From NCBI RefSeq assembly GCF_024704835.1, contig NZ_JAMXBE010000001.1:124001-188000 (forward strand): a DNA stretch of 64,000 nucleotides. Direction: 5' to 3'. Position numbers and translations under genes: made by a program. The notes under the pieces were generated by a model that worked only from the letters and a program-made list of their open reading frames with translations, searched no databases and had not been told where the DNA came from. This document shows, one piece after another, positions 17,480 through 26,438 of the stretch. Each line of letters begins with the position of its first letter. The first letter of the stretch is position 1. This stretch comes from Parapedobacter tibetensis (lineage in GTDB: Bacteria; Bacteroidota; Bacteroidia; Sphingobacteriales; Sphingobacteriaceae).

Positions 17480-18540
17480 TGGGAGAGCGGCGATACGATA
17501 TCGATTGGATCCGGGTCATCGCGATTGGCCTACTCCTGTTGTACCACGTGGCCATTGGCTTCCAGCCTTGGGGCATCATGATTGGTTTTATTGCCAACGA
17601 TCAGCCTTGGCAGTCGTTGTGGGTACCTATGACCATACTGAATGTATGGCGAATCCCGCTGCTGTTCTTCGTCTCCGGGATGGGGGTCTATTTCGCCTTA
17701 CGCAATAGAACTTGGAAGCAACTCCTAAGAGAGCGCGCCATGCGGATCTTGCTTCCTTTCTTGTTTGGTATGGTGGCCATCGTGCCCATCCATGTGTATA
17801 TCTGGCAACGTTATTATCATTTTGATGTGAGTTACATGCCCGGCCCCGGTCATCTGTGGTTTCTGGGTAATCTGTTTAGTTATGTGATCGTCCTCTGGCC
17901 CATGTTCTATTATTTGCGGCGACAGGAAGGCAAGAAACTTACTTATTGGGCAGCCAAGTTGTTCCGTACACCGTTAGGCTTGCTTCCGGTATTCGCAGTA
18001 TTCATCGCCGAAACGCTCATTGTCAACCCCTTGCCATTCGAGTTATACGCAATGACCTGGCATGGGTTCTTCTTGGGACTAGCGGCATTTTTCTTCGGTT
18101 TTTTCTTTGTATGGTGCGGTACTCCGTTTTGGAACATGTTGCTCCATTGGCGAGGGTTGTTTCTTGCAGCGGCTGTGGGTCTTTTTGTGCTTCGGCTCTT
18201 TATTTTTCAGCCCATGGCGCCCAACTACCTGTTGTCCATTGAATCCAATTGCTGGATATTGGCTGTCTTCGCTTTTGGCTACAAATACCTAAACTATCCC
18301 AGCAGGGCGTTGAGTTACTTAAGCCAGGCTGCATACCCTGTATATATTGTGCATATGATATTCCTCTACTTGGGGTCGCTGCTTATCTTCCCGCTTAAGG
18401 TAGCCGCGCCCGTTCAATTTATTTTGGTATTGCTGTTTACAGGGGTTGGCTGTTTCGCCTTTTATGAGTTGTTCGTCAAGCGAATCACGTTCATTCGGCC
18501 ATTATTTGGGTTGAAAAAGGCCAAACCCAATCATCATTAA
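17479..18540 (+). CDS. Acyltransferase-3 family membrane protein
   Basis: 353-residue polytopic membrane protein with about ten helices. The N-terminal RYDIDWIRVIAIGLLLLYHVAIGF fits the start of acyltransferase family 3 (OafA/OpgC type), including the family histidine, and VSGMGVYFALRNRTWKQLLRERAMRILLPFL is the usual second region. Such enzymes move acyl groups onto extracytoplasmic sugars, glucans or peptidoglycan. The start codon shares one base with the stop of the ankyrin lipoprotein gene, so both products are probably made together. The substrate is unknown. Confidence 0.82.
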   Translation: MGERRYDIDWIRVIAIGLLLLYHVAIGFQPWGIMIGFIANDQPWQSLWVPMTILNVWRIPLLFFVSGMGVYFALRNRTWKQLLRERAMRILLPFLFGMVAIVPIHVYIWQRYYHFDVSYMPGPGHLWFLGNLFSYVIVLWPMFYYLRRQEGKKLTYWAAKLFRTPLGLLPVFAVFIAETLIVNPLPFELYAMTWHGFFLGLAAFFFGFFFVWCGTPFWNMLLHWRGLFLAAAVGLFVLRLFIFQPMAPNYLLSIESNCWILAVFAFGYKYLNYPSRALSYLSQAAYPVYIVHMIFLYLGSLLIFPLKVAAPVQFILVLLFTGVGCFAFYELFVKRITFIRPLFGLKKAKPNHH

Positions 18541-18600
18541 CTATAAATTCATTTTCCGATAATATCAAGTAAATATTTGATTGTTTTATTTGTATGCATT

Positions 18601-18714
18601 ATGGTATACCTGTTGGAAATAGCCATTTGCACTAGCATCGTCCTCTTAGGCGGGTTGATGTATTTTTTCGCCAAATACTTCGATGTACGATTTGAAGACA
18701 GGGAAGACTACTAA
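18601..18714 (+). CDS. 37-residue single-helix membrane protein
   Basis: Small gene encoding MVYLLEIAICTSIVLLGG followed by LMYFFAKYFDVRFEDREDY. One hydrophobic helix covers about residues 3-25, then an acidic, aromatic tail. It ends 12 bp before the LpxH-like phosphoesterase gene and is in the same direction, which suggests cotranscription. No family is recognised. The helix-plus-charged-tail layout and tight position argue that it is real, but there is no independent proof. Confidence 0.5.
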   Translation: MVYLLEIAICTSIVLLGGLMYFFAKYFDVRFEDREDY

Positions 18715-18726
18715 CTACCACTGCCT

Positions 18727-19578
18727 ATGAACAAACGGGATGTAGACTTGGTTGTCATTTCAGATGTACACCTCGGCACTTATGGATGCCATGCAAAGGA
18801 GCTTTTGCACTACCTCAAAAGCATCAAGCCTAAGAAAATCATCCTCAACGGCGACATTATCGATGTTTGGCAGTTCAGTAAGCGATATTGGCCGGAATCG
18901 CATATGAAGGTAGTAAGGAAAATTCTCAAATTCGTGACCGATGGGGTACCGGTGACTTACCTAACAGGAAACCATGATGAGATGCTCCGGAAATTCGCAG
19001 ATTTCCAGTTGGGTTCACTGACCTTGACAAACAAGCTCTCCATACGCGTTGGGAAAAAACGTGCTTGGGTCTTTCATGGTGACATCTTTGATGTGACTAT
19101 GCAGCATTCCAAATGGCTTGCCAGGCTTGGAGCTATCGGTTACGACAGCCTTATTTTGCTAAACAGTATGGTCAATTGGATACTCATGAAACTGGGAAGG
19201 GAAAAGATGAGCCTTTCCAAAAAAATAAAGAATAGCATCAAAAATGCGGTGAAATTCATCAATGATTTTGAAGCAACGGCTGCCTCCCTTGCCATCGAAA
19301 AAGGGTATCACTATGTCATCTGCGGCCATATACATCAACCAGAGATCAAGGAAATAAAAACCGAGAAGGGTGTAGTGACCTACCTCAACTCAGGTGACTG
19401 GGTGGAAAACCTCTCTGCATTGGAATTTCACCGGGGAATTTGGCAGGTATATCGTTACCATGCGGCTGATTACTCAACCATCGACTTAGAATCTGAGGCA
19501 CTCGAAAATGATGACCTCAGTGGTAAACTCGATATCAAGCGGTTGCTCGATTTACTCAAAGCAGAGCCAACAATATAA
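18727..19578 (+). CDS. UDP-2,3-diacylglucosamine diphosphatase-like metallophosphoesterase
   Basis: 283-residue calcineurin-like phosphoesterase. Metal-binding motifs appear in order: SDVHLG (about 12-17), NGDIIDVWQF (about 41-50), TGNHDE (about 81-86), FHGDIFD (about 116) and CGHIHQPEI (about 200). The GDIIDVWQF strip resembles LpxH-type enzymes that remove UMP from UDP-2,3-diacylglucosamine in lipid A synthesis. A second, more LpxH-like protein is encoded at 32588-33337, so this one may have a related but different substrate. Confidence 0.8.
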   Translation: MNKRDVDLVVISDVHLGTYGCHAKELLHYLKSIKPKKIILNGDIIDVWQFSKRYWPESHMKVVRKILKFVTDGVPVTYLTGNHDEMLRKFADFQLGSLTLTNKLSIRVGKKRAWVFHGDIFDVTMQHSKWLARLGAIGYDSLILLNSMVNWILMKLGREKMSLSKKIKNSIKNAVKFINDFEATAASLAIEKGYHYVICGHIHQPEIKEIKTEKGVVTYLNSGDWVENLSALEFHRGIWQVYRYHAADYSTIDLESEALENDDLSGKLDIKRLLDLLKAEPTI

Positions 19579-19654
19579 CAGCTGTCGGTCATTAGCAACT
19601 AAACTTCTCGCCAAATTGTCTTATTATTGTAGCGCCCAACCAGGCACACGCAAT

Positions 19655-20635
19655 ATGATCAATCAATTTCGGAAATACACACCACTGAACATCCTGCTGC
19701 TGTCCATCATCGGGCTCTTGCTCTGTTTGGGGGTATTCATCCACTTACCTGAGAACCTGATGCCGGTCTTTTTTGAACCGGCGATCAGTAATTTCACGGG
19801 CACATTATACCCTGAAAACATCTCGCCTGAGGCCAATGTGGTTATCACCCTTATACTAACCATTATACAGGGGCTACTCATCAATAGGGTGGTAAACGAT
19901 TTTAATCTTGTGGGTCGGCCCGGTTTTCTCGCCGCACTTATGTACATGGTGTTGGCAAGTTTGATATTACCGTTCTTGGTGCTATCACCCATCTTGATTT
20001 GCAACTTCTTGTCCATTTGGATGCTTAGCAAATTGTTAAGTATTTACCGACGGGCGGAGATAAAGCCATTGATGTTTGACCTGGGTATGATTGTGGCGCT
20101 GGGCAGCTTGGTCTATTTCCCCTTCATCGTGATGTTGCTGCTCCTTTGGTTCAGCCTTGTGGTTTTCCGCCCCTTTAATTGGCGAGAATGGATAGCTGCT
20201 TTCATCGGCTTCCTAACTGTTTATTTCCTGCTGGGGGTAGTGTACCTATGGTTTGATCGTCTCGGGGAATTTTATGAAATCTGGTTGCCACTCACCCATC
20301 CTTTTCCCACCTCTATCCACATGGAAATTTATGATTACCTGGTGTTGCTTCCCGTAGTGCTTATCTTAGTGTTGTTTGCTTTCACCTTGCGTCAGAATTT
20401 CTTTAAAAGTGTGGTACATATCCGCAAATCTTTCCAGTTGCTGTTTTGCATGCTCATGCTATCCATTGTTTCGTTTTACCTCAATCCGGATTACGCGATC
20501 AATCATTTCTTGCTGGCCGTACCTCCAATATCGATATACATGGCATATTACTTCAATTATGCCACCAAACGATGGTTTTATGAAAGCGTATTTGCTTTGC
20601 TGCTGCTTACCATTCTCTATTTTCAGTTTTTCTAA
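19655..20635 (+). CDS. DUF6427-like polytopic membrane protein
   Basis: 326 residues, almost entirely hydrophobic with roughly nine membrane helices. The conserved-looking core VVNDFNLVGRPGFLAALMY and the later FRPFNWREWIAAFIGF match a Bacteroidota-specific membrane family I know as DUF6427; no function is established. The start at 19655 (MINQFRKYTPLN) avoids a non-hydrophobic upstream stretch that overlaps the previous gene. It sits between the phosphoesterase gene and purQ. Confidence 0.7.
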   Translation: MINQFRKYTPLNILLLSIIGLLLCLGVFIHLPENLMPVFFEPAISNFTGTLYPENISPEANVVITLILTIIQGLLINRVVNDFNLVGRPGFLAALMYMVLASLILPFLVLSPILICNFLSIWMLSKLLSIYRRAEIKPLMFDLGMIVALGSLVYFPFIVMLLLLWFSLVVFRPFNWREWIAAFIGFLTVYFLLGVVYLWFDRLGEFYEIWLPLTHPFPTSIHMEIYDYLVLLPVVLILVLFAFTLRQNFFKSVVHIRKSFQLLFCMLMLSIVSFYLNPDYAINHFLLAVPPISIYMAYYFNYATKRWFYESVFALLLLTILYFQFF

Positions 20636-20666
20636 GAGGCTGTATAAGTTTGGGTTGTAGCATTCA

Positions 20667-20684
20667 AATAGGTTATAACCCATT
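20667..20684. promoter_or_regulatory. Palindrome AATAGGTTATAACCCATT upstream of purQ
   Basis: The centre GGTTATAACC is a perfect 10-bp palindrome with partly symmetric flanks. It lies 60 bp upstream of the purQ -7 element. It may be a regulator site; nothing else supports that. Confidence 0.3.
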
Positions 20685-20745
20685 TATAAACAGTATTTTA
20701 ACCTTTTTTAACAAAAAGGATGTCCCTCGGCAACTAAAAATTAGA

Positions 20746-20753
20746 TAGCTTTG
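20746..20753 (+). promoter_or_regulatory. purQ promoter, -7 element TAGCTTTG
   Basis: TAnnTTTG match giving a leader of about 100 nt before the purQ ATG at 20861. The leader contains a GC-rich inverted word (CATGCAGG...CCTTGGTACACCG) but no recognised riboswitch. Confidence 0.5.
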
Positions 20754-20860
20754 CATACATTTTTCGTTAAAAGCACTGCCTGTGCATGCAGGATCTGGGC
20801 GGTTTGTACCTTGGTACACCGCTGTTTATTAAATCGATAATTATCAATTAGCATATTCAC

Positions 20861-21553
20861 ATGAAGTTTGGTGTGGTTATATTTCCGGGTTCCAATTGTG
20901 ATGAGGACATTATTTATGTATTGGAACATGTAATGGGTCAAGAAGTGGTTCGCCTTTGGCATAAGGACCATGATTTACAGGGAGCGGAATTTATTGTGTT
21001 GCCAGGGGGATTTTCCTATGGCGACTACCTACGATCCGGTGCTATCGCCCGTTTTTCACCCATTTTACAGGAAATCATCGCTTATGCAAACAAAGGTGGT
21101 TACCTGATGGGTATCTGCAATGGTTTTCAAATACTCGCAGAAGCCGGCTTGGTACCGGGTGCTTTGTTGCATAATAGGCAACGGAAGTTTATCTGTGATA
21201 ACGTGTATTTGAAGGCCCAAACTACCAATTCCTTAATCACATCGCAATTGGACCTCAACCGCGCCTACAAAATTCCGGTTGCCCATGGGGAGGGCAACTA
21301 TTTTGCCGACAATGACACCTTGAAGGCGTTGAACGATCATGACCAAGTATTATTCCGCTATTGCGATGCTGCCGGCAATGTGACAGAAGCCGCTAATCCT
21401 AATGGCTCCTCGGAAAACATTGCAGGGGTATGCAATAGATCGCGAAACGTGTTTGGCATGATGCCCCACCCCGAACGTGCCGCCGACAGCTTGCTGGGCA
21501 ACGAAGACGGGCTAGGTATTTTTGAATCTGTTCTCAATACCGCATTTTCGTAA
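20861..21553 (+). CDS. purQ: Phosphoribosylformylglycinamidine synthase, glutaminase subunit
   Basis: Class I glutamine amidotransferase subunit that feeds ammonia to PurL in the fourth step of purine synthesis. 230 residues. The nucleophile is Cys 86 in GICNGFQIL; the His-Glu pair is in MMPHPERAAD near the C-terminus. The N-terminal FPGSNCDED and LPGGFSYGDYLR are standard for PurQ. PurL and PurS are not in this window, so the genes are unlinked here. Together with purC at 557-1507 this is the second purine-pathway gene in the window. Confidence 0.95.
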   Translation: MKFGVVIFPGSNCDEDIIYVLEHVMGQEVVRLWHKDHDLQGAEFIVLPGGFSYGDYLRSGAIARFSPILQEIIAYANKGGYLMGICNGFQILAEAGLVPGALLHNRQRKFICDNVYLKAQTTNSLITSQLDLNRAYKIPVAHGEGNYFADNDTLKALNDHDQVLFRYCDAAGNVTEAANPNGSSENIAGVCNRSRNVFGMMPHPERAADSLLGNEDGLGIFESVLNTAFS

Positions 21554-21605
21554 CCAGTTAACTCAGCACATGCACCACCGCATTCCAACGTATCCTGACA
21601 CCAAC

Positions 21606-22904
21606 ATGCATATTACTTCGAAAGCTTTTATTCTCCTTGCACTCCTCCTCGCAAGTACATTGGTACACGCACAGCGCGCAACCACCAGTTCACCCTACTC
21701 GCGGTTTGGCTTAGGAGAAATCCGGGGGGATTTTTTGCCGCAAACACGGGCCATGGGTGGCATCGGCACGGGAGTACGTTACCTGAGTGGCTACGGCAAC
21801 ATCAATATAGCAAATCCGGCTTCTTATTCCGCCTTGCAACTTACTACTATAGACGTTGGTGTGTTTGGCAATGTTACCCAACTAAGCAAAAACCAGCTTT
21901 CGGAAGATTCATACAACTTTTCCCTAAGTCATATCAATTTTGGGATTCCATTGGGGAGGCCCGGAGGCATCAGCTTCGGAATCATGCCTTTCTCAGATGT
22001 CGGCTACAGCTATGCCATTCCCGGCATGATTGACACAACCAGCATCCGTACGGTATATGCAGGTGAAGGAGGCACAACAAAGGCTTACTTCGGATATGGC
22101 ATACAAATCAATAAGAACTTTAGTGTCGGTGTAAATACGTCCTACATCTTTGGCACCTTAAATGATATCAATTCGGTAGAATTTCCCAACGATGTGGGCG
22201 CGCTAAACATCAGGAAGGACAATAGCAAATACGTCAACGGGTTCAGCTTCGACTATGGTGTACAATATTTTAAGCCGTTTAAAAACAACGTAAGCCTCAC
22301 CATTGGCTATTCAGGTACCGCCGGCACTCCGTTGAACGCAAGAGCTTCCCAAGTGGTTACCCGTACGCCTACGAGCGTGTCAGACGATGAAGAGAATCTA
22401 CCATTGGATACGATTCCAGGAGATTTCGGAGACCGGCGATATCAGATAAGCATGCCCATGAAACATAGCTTGGGGTTCAGCGTGGCTAAGGGCAACAATT
22501 GGATGGTTGGTGGCGACGTGAATTACGCTAAATGGGAGAATTACAGTGAAGGGAATGACAATCCCGGGCTGACGGATAGCTATGGCTTCGCGATTGGGGG
22601 TCAAATTACACCGGATGTCACATCGGTTAGGTATCATAATGTAATTGATTACCGCTTGGGATTCAAGTACAACAAGACGTATATCAACATCGATAATCAA
22701 GATATTAACCAGATGGCCGTGACCGTGGGCTTTGGCTTTCCACTACCATCGCTATTTGGAGGTTCTTTCTATAAAATCAATTTCGCCACGGAATTCGGCC
22801 AAATGGGCACCTTATCGAATAACCTCGTACGCGAACGCTATATTAATTTCAATTTAGGGTTTACGCTCAACGACCGTTGGTTTAGGCGAACCCCGTACGA
22901 CTAG
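21606..22904 (+). CDS. Outer-membrane beta-barrel protein, unknown role
   Basis: 432 residues with a clear Sec signal peptide (SKAFILLALLLASTLVHAQ). The mature part begins TTSSPYSRFGLGEIRGDFLPQTRAMGG, an opening typical of Bacteroidota FadL/OmpP1-like barrel proteins. The remainder alternates short hydrophobic strands with Gly/Asn/Asp turns and ends in strands with aromatic residues, as barrels do. It ends 19 bp before lptC, so it may be cotranscribed with an LPS-export gene; its substrate is unknown. The start at 21606 is chosen because the signal peptide begins there. Confidence 0.75.
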   Translation: MHITSKAFILLALLLASTLVHAQRATTSSPYSRFGLGEIRGDFLPQTRAMGGIGTGVRYLSGYGNINIANPASYSALQLTTIDVGVFGNVTQLSKNQLSEDSYNFSLSHINFGIPLGRPGGISFGIMPFSDVGYSYAIPGMIDTTSIRTVYAGEGGTTKAYFGYGIQINKNFSVGVNTSYIFGTLNDINSVEFPNDVGALNIRKDNSKYVNGFSFDYGVQYFKPFKNNVSLTIGYSGTAGTPLNARASQVVTRTPTSVSDDEENLPLDTIPGDFGDRRYQISMPMKHSLGFSVAKGNNWMVGGDVNYAKWENYSEGNDNPGLTDSYGFAIGGQITPDVTSVRYHNVIDYRLGFKYNKTYINIDNQDINQMAVTVGFGFPLPSLFGGSFYKINFATEFGQMGTLSNNLVRERYINFNLGFTLNDRWFRRTPYD

Positions 22905-22923
22905 GCCTTTTAACCGCAATTGG

Positions 22924-23547
22924 ATGGCCATGAAAACATACCGCACATATCCAAACGATACCTCCCCCGTTATTAGGTGGAACCAGGTTTTTTTTGTGCT
23001 TACGTTATTATGTGGTGCCATCATCATGGCCTCCTGTGAGACCGATTTAGCAGAGGTTGACCGCATTGCGACCATCCAGGCAGAGGAGCCCGTAGACATC
23101 TCTTTGGGGGTATCTATCGTCTTCAGCGATTCTGCGCAAGTAAAAGCGAAAATGACCGCCCCAGAAATGCGGCATTATAATGTGGATGAGCCTTACTATG
23201 AATTCCAGAAAGGGGTATTGATCATATTTTACGACGAAAATAGCGTGGAGACCCAACGCATTACCTCGGATTATGCCATCCAAAAAGAAGTAGAGGAGTT
23301 GACAGAATTTCGGGGTAACGTGGTCATCACCCGTGCCGATGGGTCCGTCATCAAAACAGAAGAACTTATCCATGACCAGAAGAAAAATACGTTCTACAAT
23401 CATGTATCCATTACCGCCTACTTCAAAGATGGTAGTAACATGCGGGGGGATTCATTCTCCTCAAACGGCGATTTTACAGACGTGAACGTTGAAAATTCTA
23501 CAGCATTATATTTTATAGAAGAGGGCCAAGGACCAACTTTTAAATAG
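22924..23547 (+). CDS. lptC: LPS export protein LptC (lipoprotein form)
   Basis: Membrane-tethered periplasmic component of the Lpt bridge that moves lipopolysaccharide to the outer membrane. 207 residues. The N-terminal hydrophobic segment ends IIMASC, a lipobox, so it is probably lipid-anchored as in other Bacteroidota LptC proteins. The body has the OstA/LptC-like pattern (SDSAQVKAKMTAPEMRHY, then IQKEVEELTEFRGNVVI and GSVIKTEELIHDQKKNTFY). ATG 22930 is an equally possible start, two codons later. The preceding barrel protein and the following PPIase fit an envelope-assembly cluster. Confidence 0.85.
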   Translation: MAMKTYRTYPNDTSPVIRWNQVFFVLTLLCGAIIMASCETDLAEVDRIATIQAEEPVDISLGVSIVFSDSAQVKAKMTAPEMRHYNVDEPYYEFQKGVLIIFYDENSVETQRITSDYAIQKEVEELTEFRGNVVITRADGSVIKTEELIHDQKKNTFYNHVSITAYFKDGSNMRGDSFSSNGDFTDVNVENSTALYFIEEGQGPTFK

Positions 23548-23687
23548 ACCATTTCATTTCCTTATATTTTTATTCTTTTTTTGATAAAAGTCGTATCTTG
23601 CGCCTCATTTTGAAAATAGATGGCTATGACCATGCCAGCGCGATAAATGAACATAAAAACAAAAACTAAAAAAACAGTTTATATACT

Positions 23688-25805
23688 ATGGGACTAATGA
23701 ACTTTTTGCGTAACCGAGCGGGGGTAATAATCGTTGTTTGTATCGGTTTTGCAATTTTTGCGTTTTTGTTGGGAGACGTGATTAGTTACGGCACACCGTT
23801 TTGGACACGGAACCAGAACCAGGTGGGCAGCATCAATGGAGAAGCCATTGATATCAATGAATTCAATGCACAGGTAGATCAAACCTCGGAAATGTTTCGC
23901 CAGCAAATGGGCGGAGGCACCTTAAGCCCGCAAATGAAATCATGGGCAGTGGAGCAAGTATGGGGGCAATACCTCAACAGGGAGTTGCTCAAAAAGGAAA
24001 TCGACCGCATTGGAATATCCGTGGGGAAGATTGAACTGAACGAACTGGTGCAGGGTGATAACCCTTCCATGCAGATCCAGCAAGCATTCAGGAACCCGCA
24101 AACTGGGCAATTTGACCGCGACCAACTCAACAATTTCCTTTCCCAGGTGCGGAGCCTTCCTCAGGGCCATGAAGCTTATGGCCAATGGGAAACCTTGTTG
24201 CAAAATGTCATCGATGAGCGGTTGAATTCCAAATATACCAGCCTGCTCAATAACAGCATTTACGTAACTACGCTTGAGGCAACCGAGGAATATAACCAAC
24301 GGAATAAATTGGCCAATTTTGAATACGTCCTTCTGGACTATAATTCCATACAAGACAGTGCGGTGACCATCACCGAGCAGGATTACGAGGAATATTACAA
24401 TGAAAATAAGGGGGTATTCAAGAATGCCCAGGAAACACGCAGTTTGGAATATGTGGTATTTGATGCCAGCCCCACTTCACAGGATACAGCGAGGGTACGC
24501 GCGACAATTGAGGAATTGAAAACGCAATTGGCCGAATCCACGACAGATTCACTGTTTGCTGCGGTCAACTCAGATACGAAATATCCTTACAGCTATCGTA
24601 AAAAGGGCGAATTTAGCCCCGCACTGGATTCTTTGTTATTCAGCGTGCCTGTAGGAACTACCGTGGGACCGGTGCTGTCCGCCAACGGGGTGTTCGAAAT
24701 TGCCAAGGTAGTGGACTCACGCGTAGGGCCAGATTCGGTCAAAGCCAGCCATATCCTGCTCAACCCGGCCACCGAAGGGGGCTTGGATAAGGCGAAAGCC
24801 AAGGCAGATTCCATCGCGGCCTTGATACGGAAAGGCGAAAGCTTCGCTGCATTGGCTGTCCAATTCAGCATGGATGAAAACAGTAAAATAAACGGCGGTG
24901 AATTGGGAACATTTGGCCGTGGCCAAATGCCTGCACAGGCAATCGAGAATGCCGCCTTTGATGGCAAAGCGGGCGATGTGGCGATCGCCACCTCCCAATT
25001 CGGAATCCATATCATCAACATAGTGGACCAAATCGGTTCATCTCGCGTAATAAAAGCGGCTATCATCGACAAGCAGGTAAATAGTGGAAGGGAAACCATG
25101 GATGCGGCTTACGGCAAGGCTACCCAATTCTTCAGTGTCCTCAATAAAAACAATTTTCAAGAAACCGCTACACAACAGAGCATAGCGATACAGAAAGCGG
25201 ATAACGTAACTGCATTGGAGACCTCATTGACCGGTACCGAAGTGCCTCGTGAGCTTGTGAGGTGGGCTTTTGAGGCTGAAAAGGGAGAGATCGTCGATAA
25301 AATCCACGAATCCAACGACAAGTATATCGTGGCAAGGCTTACCGACATACAGGAAGAAGGTCAATTGCCATTGGAGGCTGTGAAAAAAGATATCGAGAGC
25401 GTGGTACGCAACAGGGCAAAGGCAAGAACACTTATTGCCCAAGCCACAGAAGCGCTGAAAGGCGCGGGAAATATCGCCCAAGTAGGGGAGAAATTAGGGA
25501 AAGCACCGGTGTTAGCCGAAAACATTGTGTTTGCTAATCCGATAATACCCGGTGTAGCACAGGAAAATGCAGTAGTGGGCACGGTATTCGGCCTGCAGCC
25601 CAAACAACCGTCCAAACCCGTAAGCGGTTCGCAAGGTGTCTTTGTCGTTGAAGTTTCAGGTTTCGTGAATCCCGCCGCACCCACTGACTTAAATGCACAA
25701 CGGCGTCAAATCACCCAATCACTGTCGCAACGCACCTCATCGTTGGCCTTCCGTGCCTTGCAGGATAAGGCTAAAATCGTAGACAACCGGGCGAGATTCT
25801 TTTAA
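23688..25805 (+). CDS. Peptidyl-prolyl isomerase with SurA-type N-terminus (PpiD-like)
   Basis: 705-residue inner-membrane-anchored periplasmic folding factor. A single N-terminal helix (about 12-30, GVIIVVCIGFAIFAFLLGDV) precedes the SurA-N-like domain (NGEAIDINEFNAQVDQ onward). A parvulin PPIase domain follows (about 340-440: VKASHILLNPATEGGLDKAKAKAD, FAALAVQFSMDE, GGELGTFGRGQMPAQ). Further parvulin-like and linker regions reach the C-terminus. Like PpiD it should assist outer-membrane and secreted proteins. The gene lies just downstream of lptC. Confidence 0.88.
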   Translation: MGLMNFLRNRAGVIIVVCIGFAIFAFLLGDVISYGTPFWTRNQNQVGSINGEAIDINEFNAQVDQTSEMFRQQMGGGTLSPQMKSWAVEQVWGQYLNRELLKKEIDRIGISVGKIELNELVQGDNPSMQIQQAFRNPQTGQFDRDQLNNFLSQVRSLPQGHEAYGQWETLLQNVIDERLNSKYTSLLNNSIYVTTLEATEEYNQRNKLANFEYVLLDYNSIQDSAVTITEQDYEEYYNENKGVFKNAQETRSLEYVVFDASPTSQDTARVRATIEELKTQLAESTTDSLFAAVNSDTKYPYSYRKKGEFSPALDSLLFSVPVGTTVGPVLSANGVFEIAKVVDSRVGPDSVKASHILLNPATEGGLDKAKAKADSIAALIRKGESFAALAVQFSMDENSKINGGELGTFGRGQMPAQAIENAAFDGKAGDVAIATSQFGIHIINIVDQIGSSRVIKAAIIDKQVNSGRETMDAAYGKATQFFSVLNKNNFQETATQQSIAIQKADNVTALETSLTGTEVPRELVRWAFEAEKGEIVDKIHESNDKYIVARLTDIQEEGQLPLEAVKKDIESVVRNRAKARTLIAQATEALKGAGNIAQVGEKLGKAPVLAENIVFANPIIPGVAQENAVVGTVFGLQPKQPSKPVSGSQGVFVVEVSGFVNPAAPTDLNAQRRQITQSLSQRTSSLAFRALQDKAKIVDNRARFF

Positions 25806-25832
25806 AAGCCCAACGCTAAACATTATTTTACG

Positions 25833-25840
25833 TAACTTTG
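25833..25840 (+). promoter_or_regulatory. Promoter of DUF2480 gene, -7 element TAACTTTG
   Basis: TAnnTTTG match 40 bp before the ATG at 25881, just after the stop codon of the PPIase gene. The leader contains the inverted word TATCTGGATAGTATATGATTACTATCCAGAT, split here across a small hairpin. Confidence 0.5.
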
Positions 25841-25880
25841 TATCTGGATAGTATATGATTACTATCCAGATTTTTTTGTT

Positions 25881-26396
25881 ATGGAGATACAAGAAACCAT
25901 CGTCAATAAAGTTGCGCAAAGCGGATTGGTTACCGTAGACCTCGGCAATTTTGCCCCTCTAGGTGAGCGGGTAGTATACGATATTAAGGACAACCTGTTT
26001 CATGGCCTCATCCTGAAGGAAAAAGACTTTAGAGAGTTTGTGAAACTGCATGATTGGCAGCAATTTGAGGGGAAATATGTGGCCATCACCTGTTCGGCAG
26101 ACGCCATTGTGCCCACATGGGCATACATGTTGCTGGCTAACAGGCTGGAACCGTACGCGAAGGAAATCGTCTTCGGCGACTTAGCCGTGTTGGAAACCCT
26201 GCTATACGAAAAGGTATTGGAGAAATTGGACATGGAACAATATAGGGACCAACGCGTAGTGGTTAAGGGCTGCGGAGATATCCAAATTCCTGAATCTGCT
26301 TTTGTAAAATTTACAACTATGCTCTCTAAAGTAGCCAAAAGCATCATGTATGGCGAACCCTGTTCTACGGTTCCCGTTTTCAAACGTAAGGTATAA
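25881..26396 (+). CDS. DUF2480 family protein
   Basis: 171-residue soluble protein matching the Bacteroidota-specific DUF2480 family; no biochemical role is known to me. Recognisable stretches are VTVDLGNFAPLGERVVYDIKD near the N-terminus, CSADAIVPTWAYMLLANRL in the middle and VVVKGCGDIQIPESAFVKFT near the end. The last residues (YGEPCSTVPVFKRK) include a conserved-looking Cys. It has its own promoter and stands between a folding factor and DUF3108/DUF3109 genes. Confidence 0.78.
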   Translation: MEIQETIVNKVAQSGLVTVDLGNFAPLGERVVYDIKDNLFHGLILKEKDFREFVKLHDWQQFEGKYVAITCSADAIVPTWAYMLLANRLEPYAKEIVFGDLAVLETLLYEKVLEKLDMEQYRDQRVVVKGCGDIQIPESAFVKFTTMLSKVAKSIMYGEPCSTVPVFKRKV

Positions 26397-26438
26397 AGAG
26401 GTGATCAAAAACGGCATTTTATTTGTACGGTATAGCGC

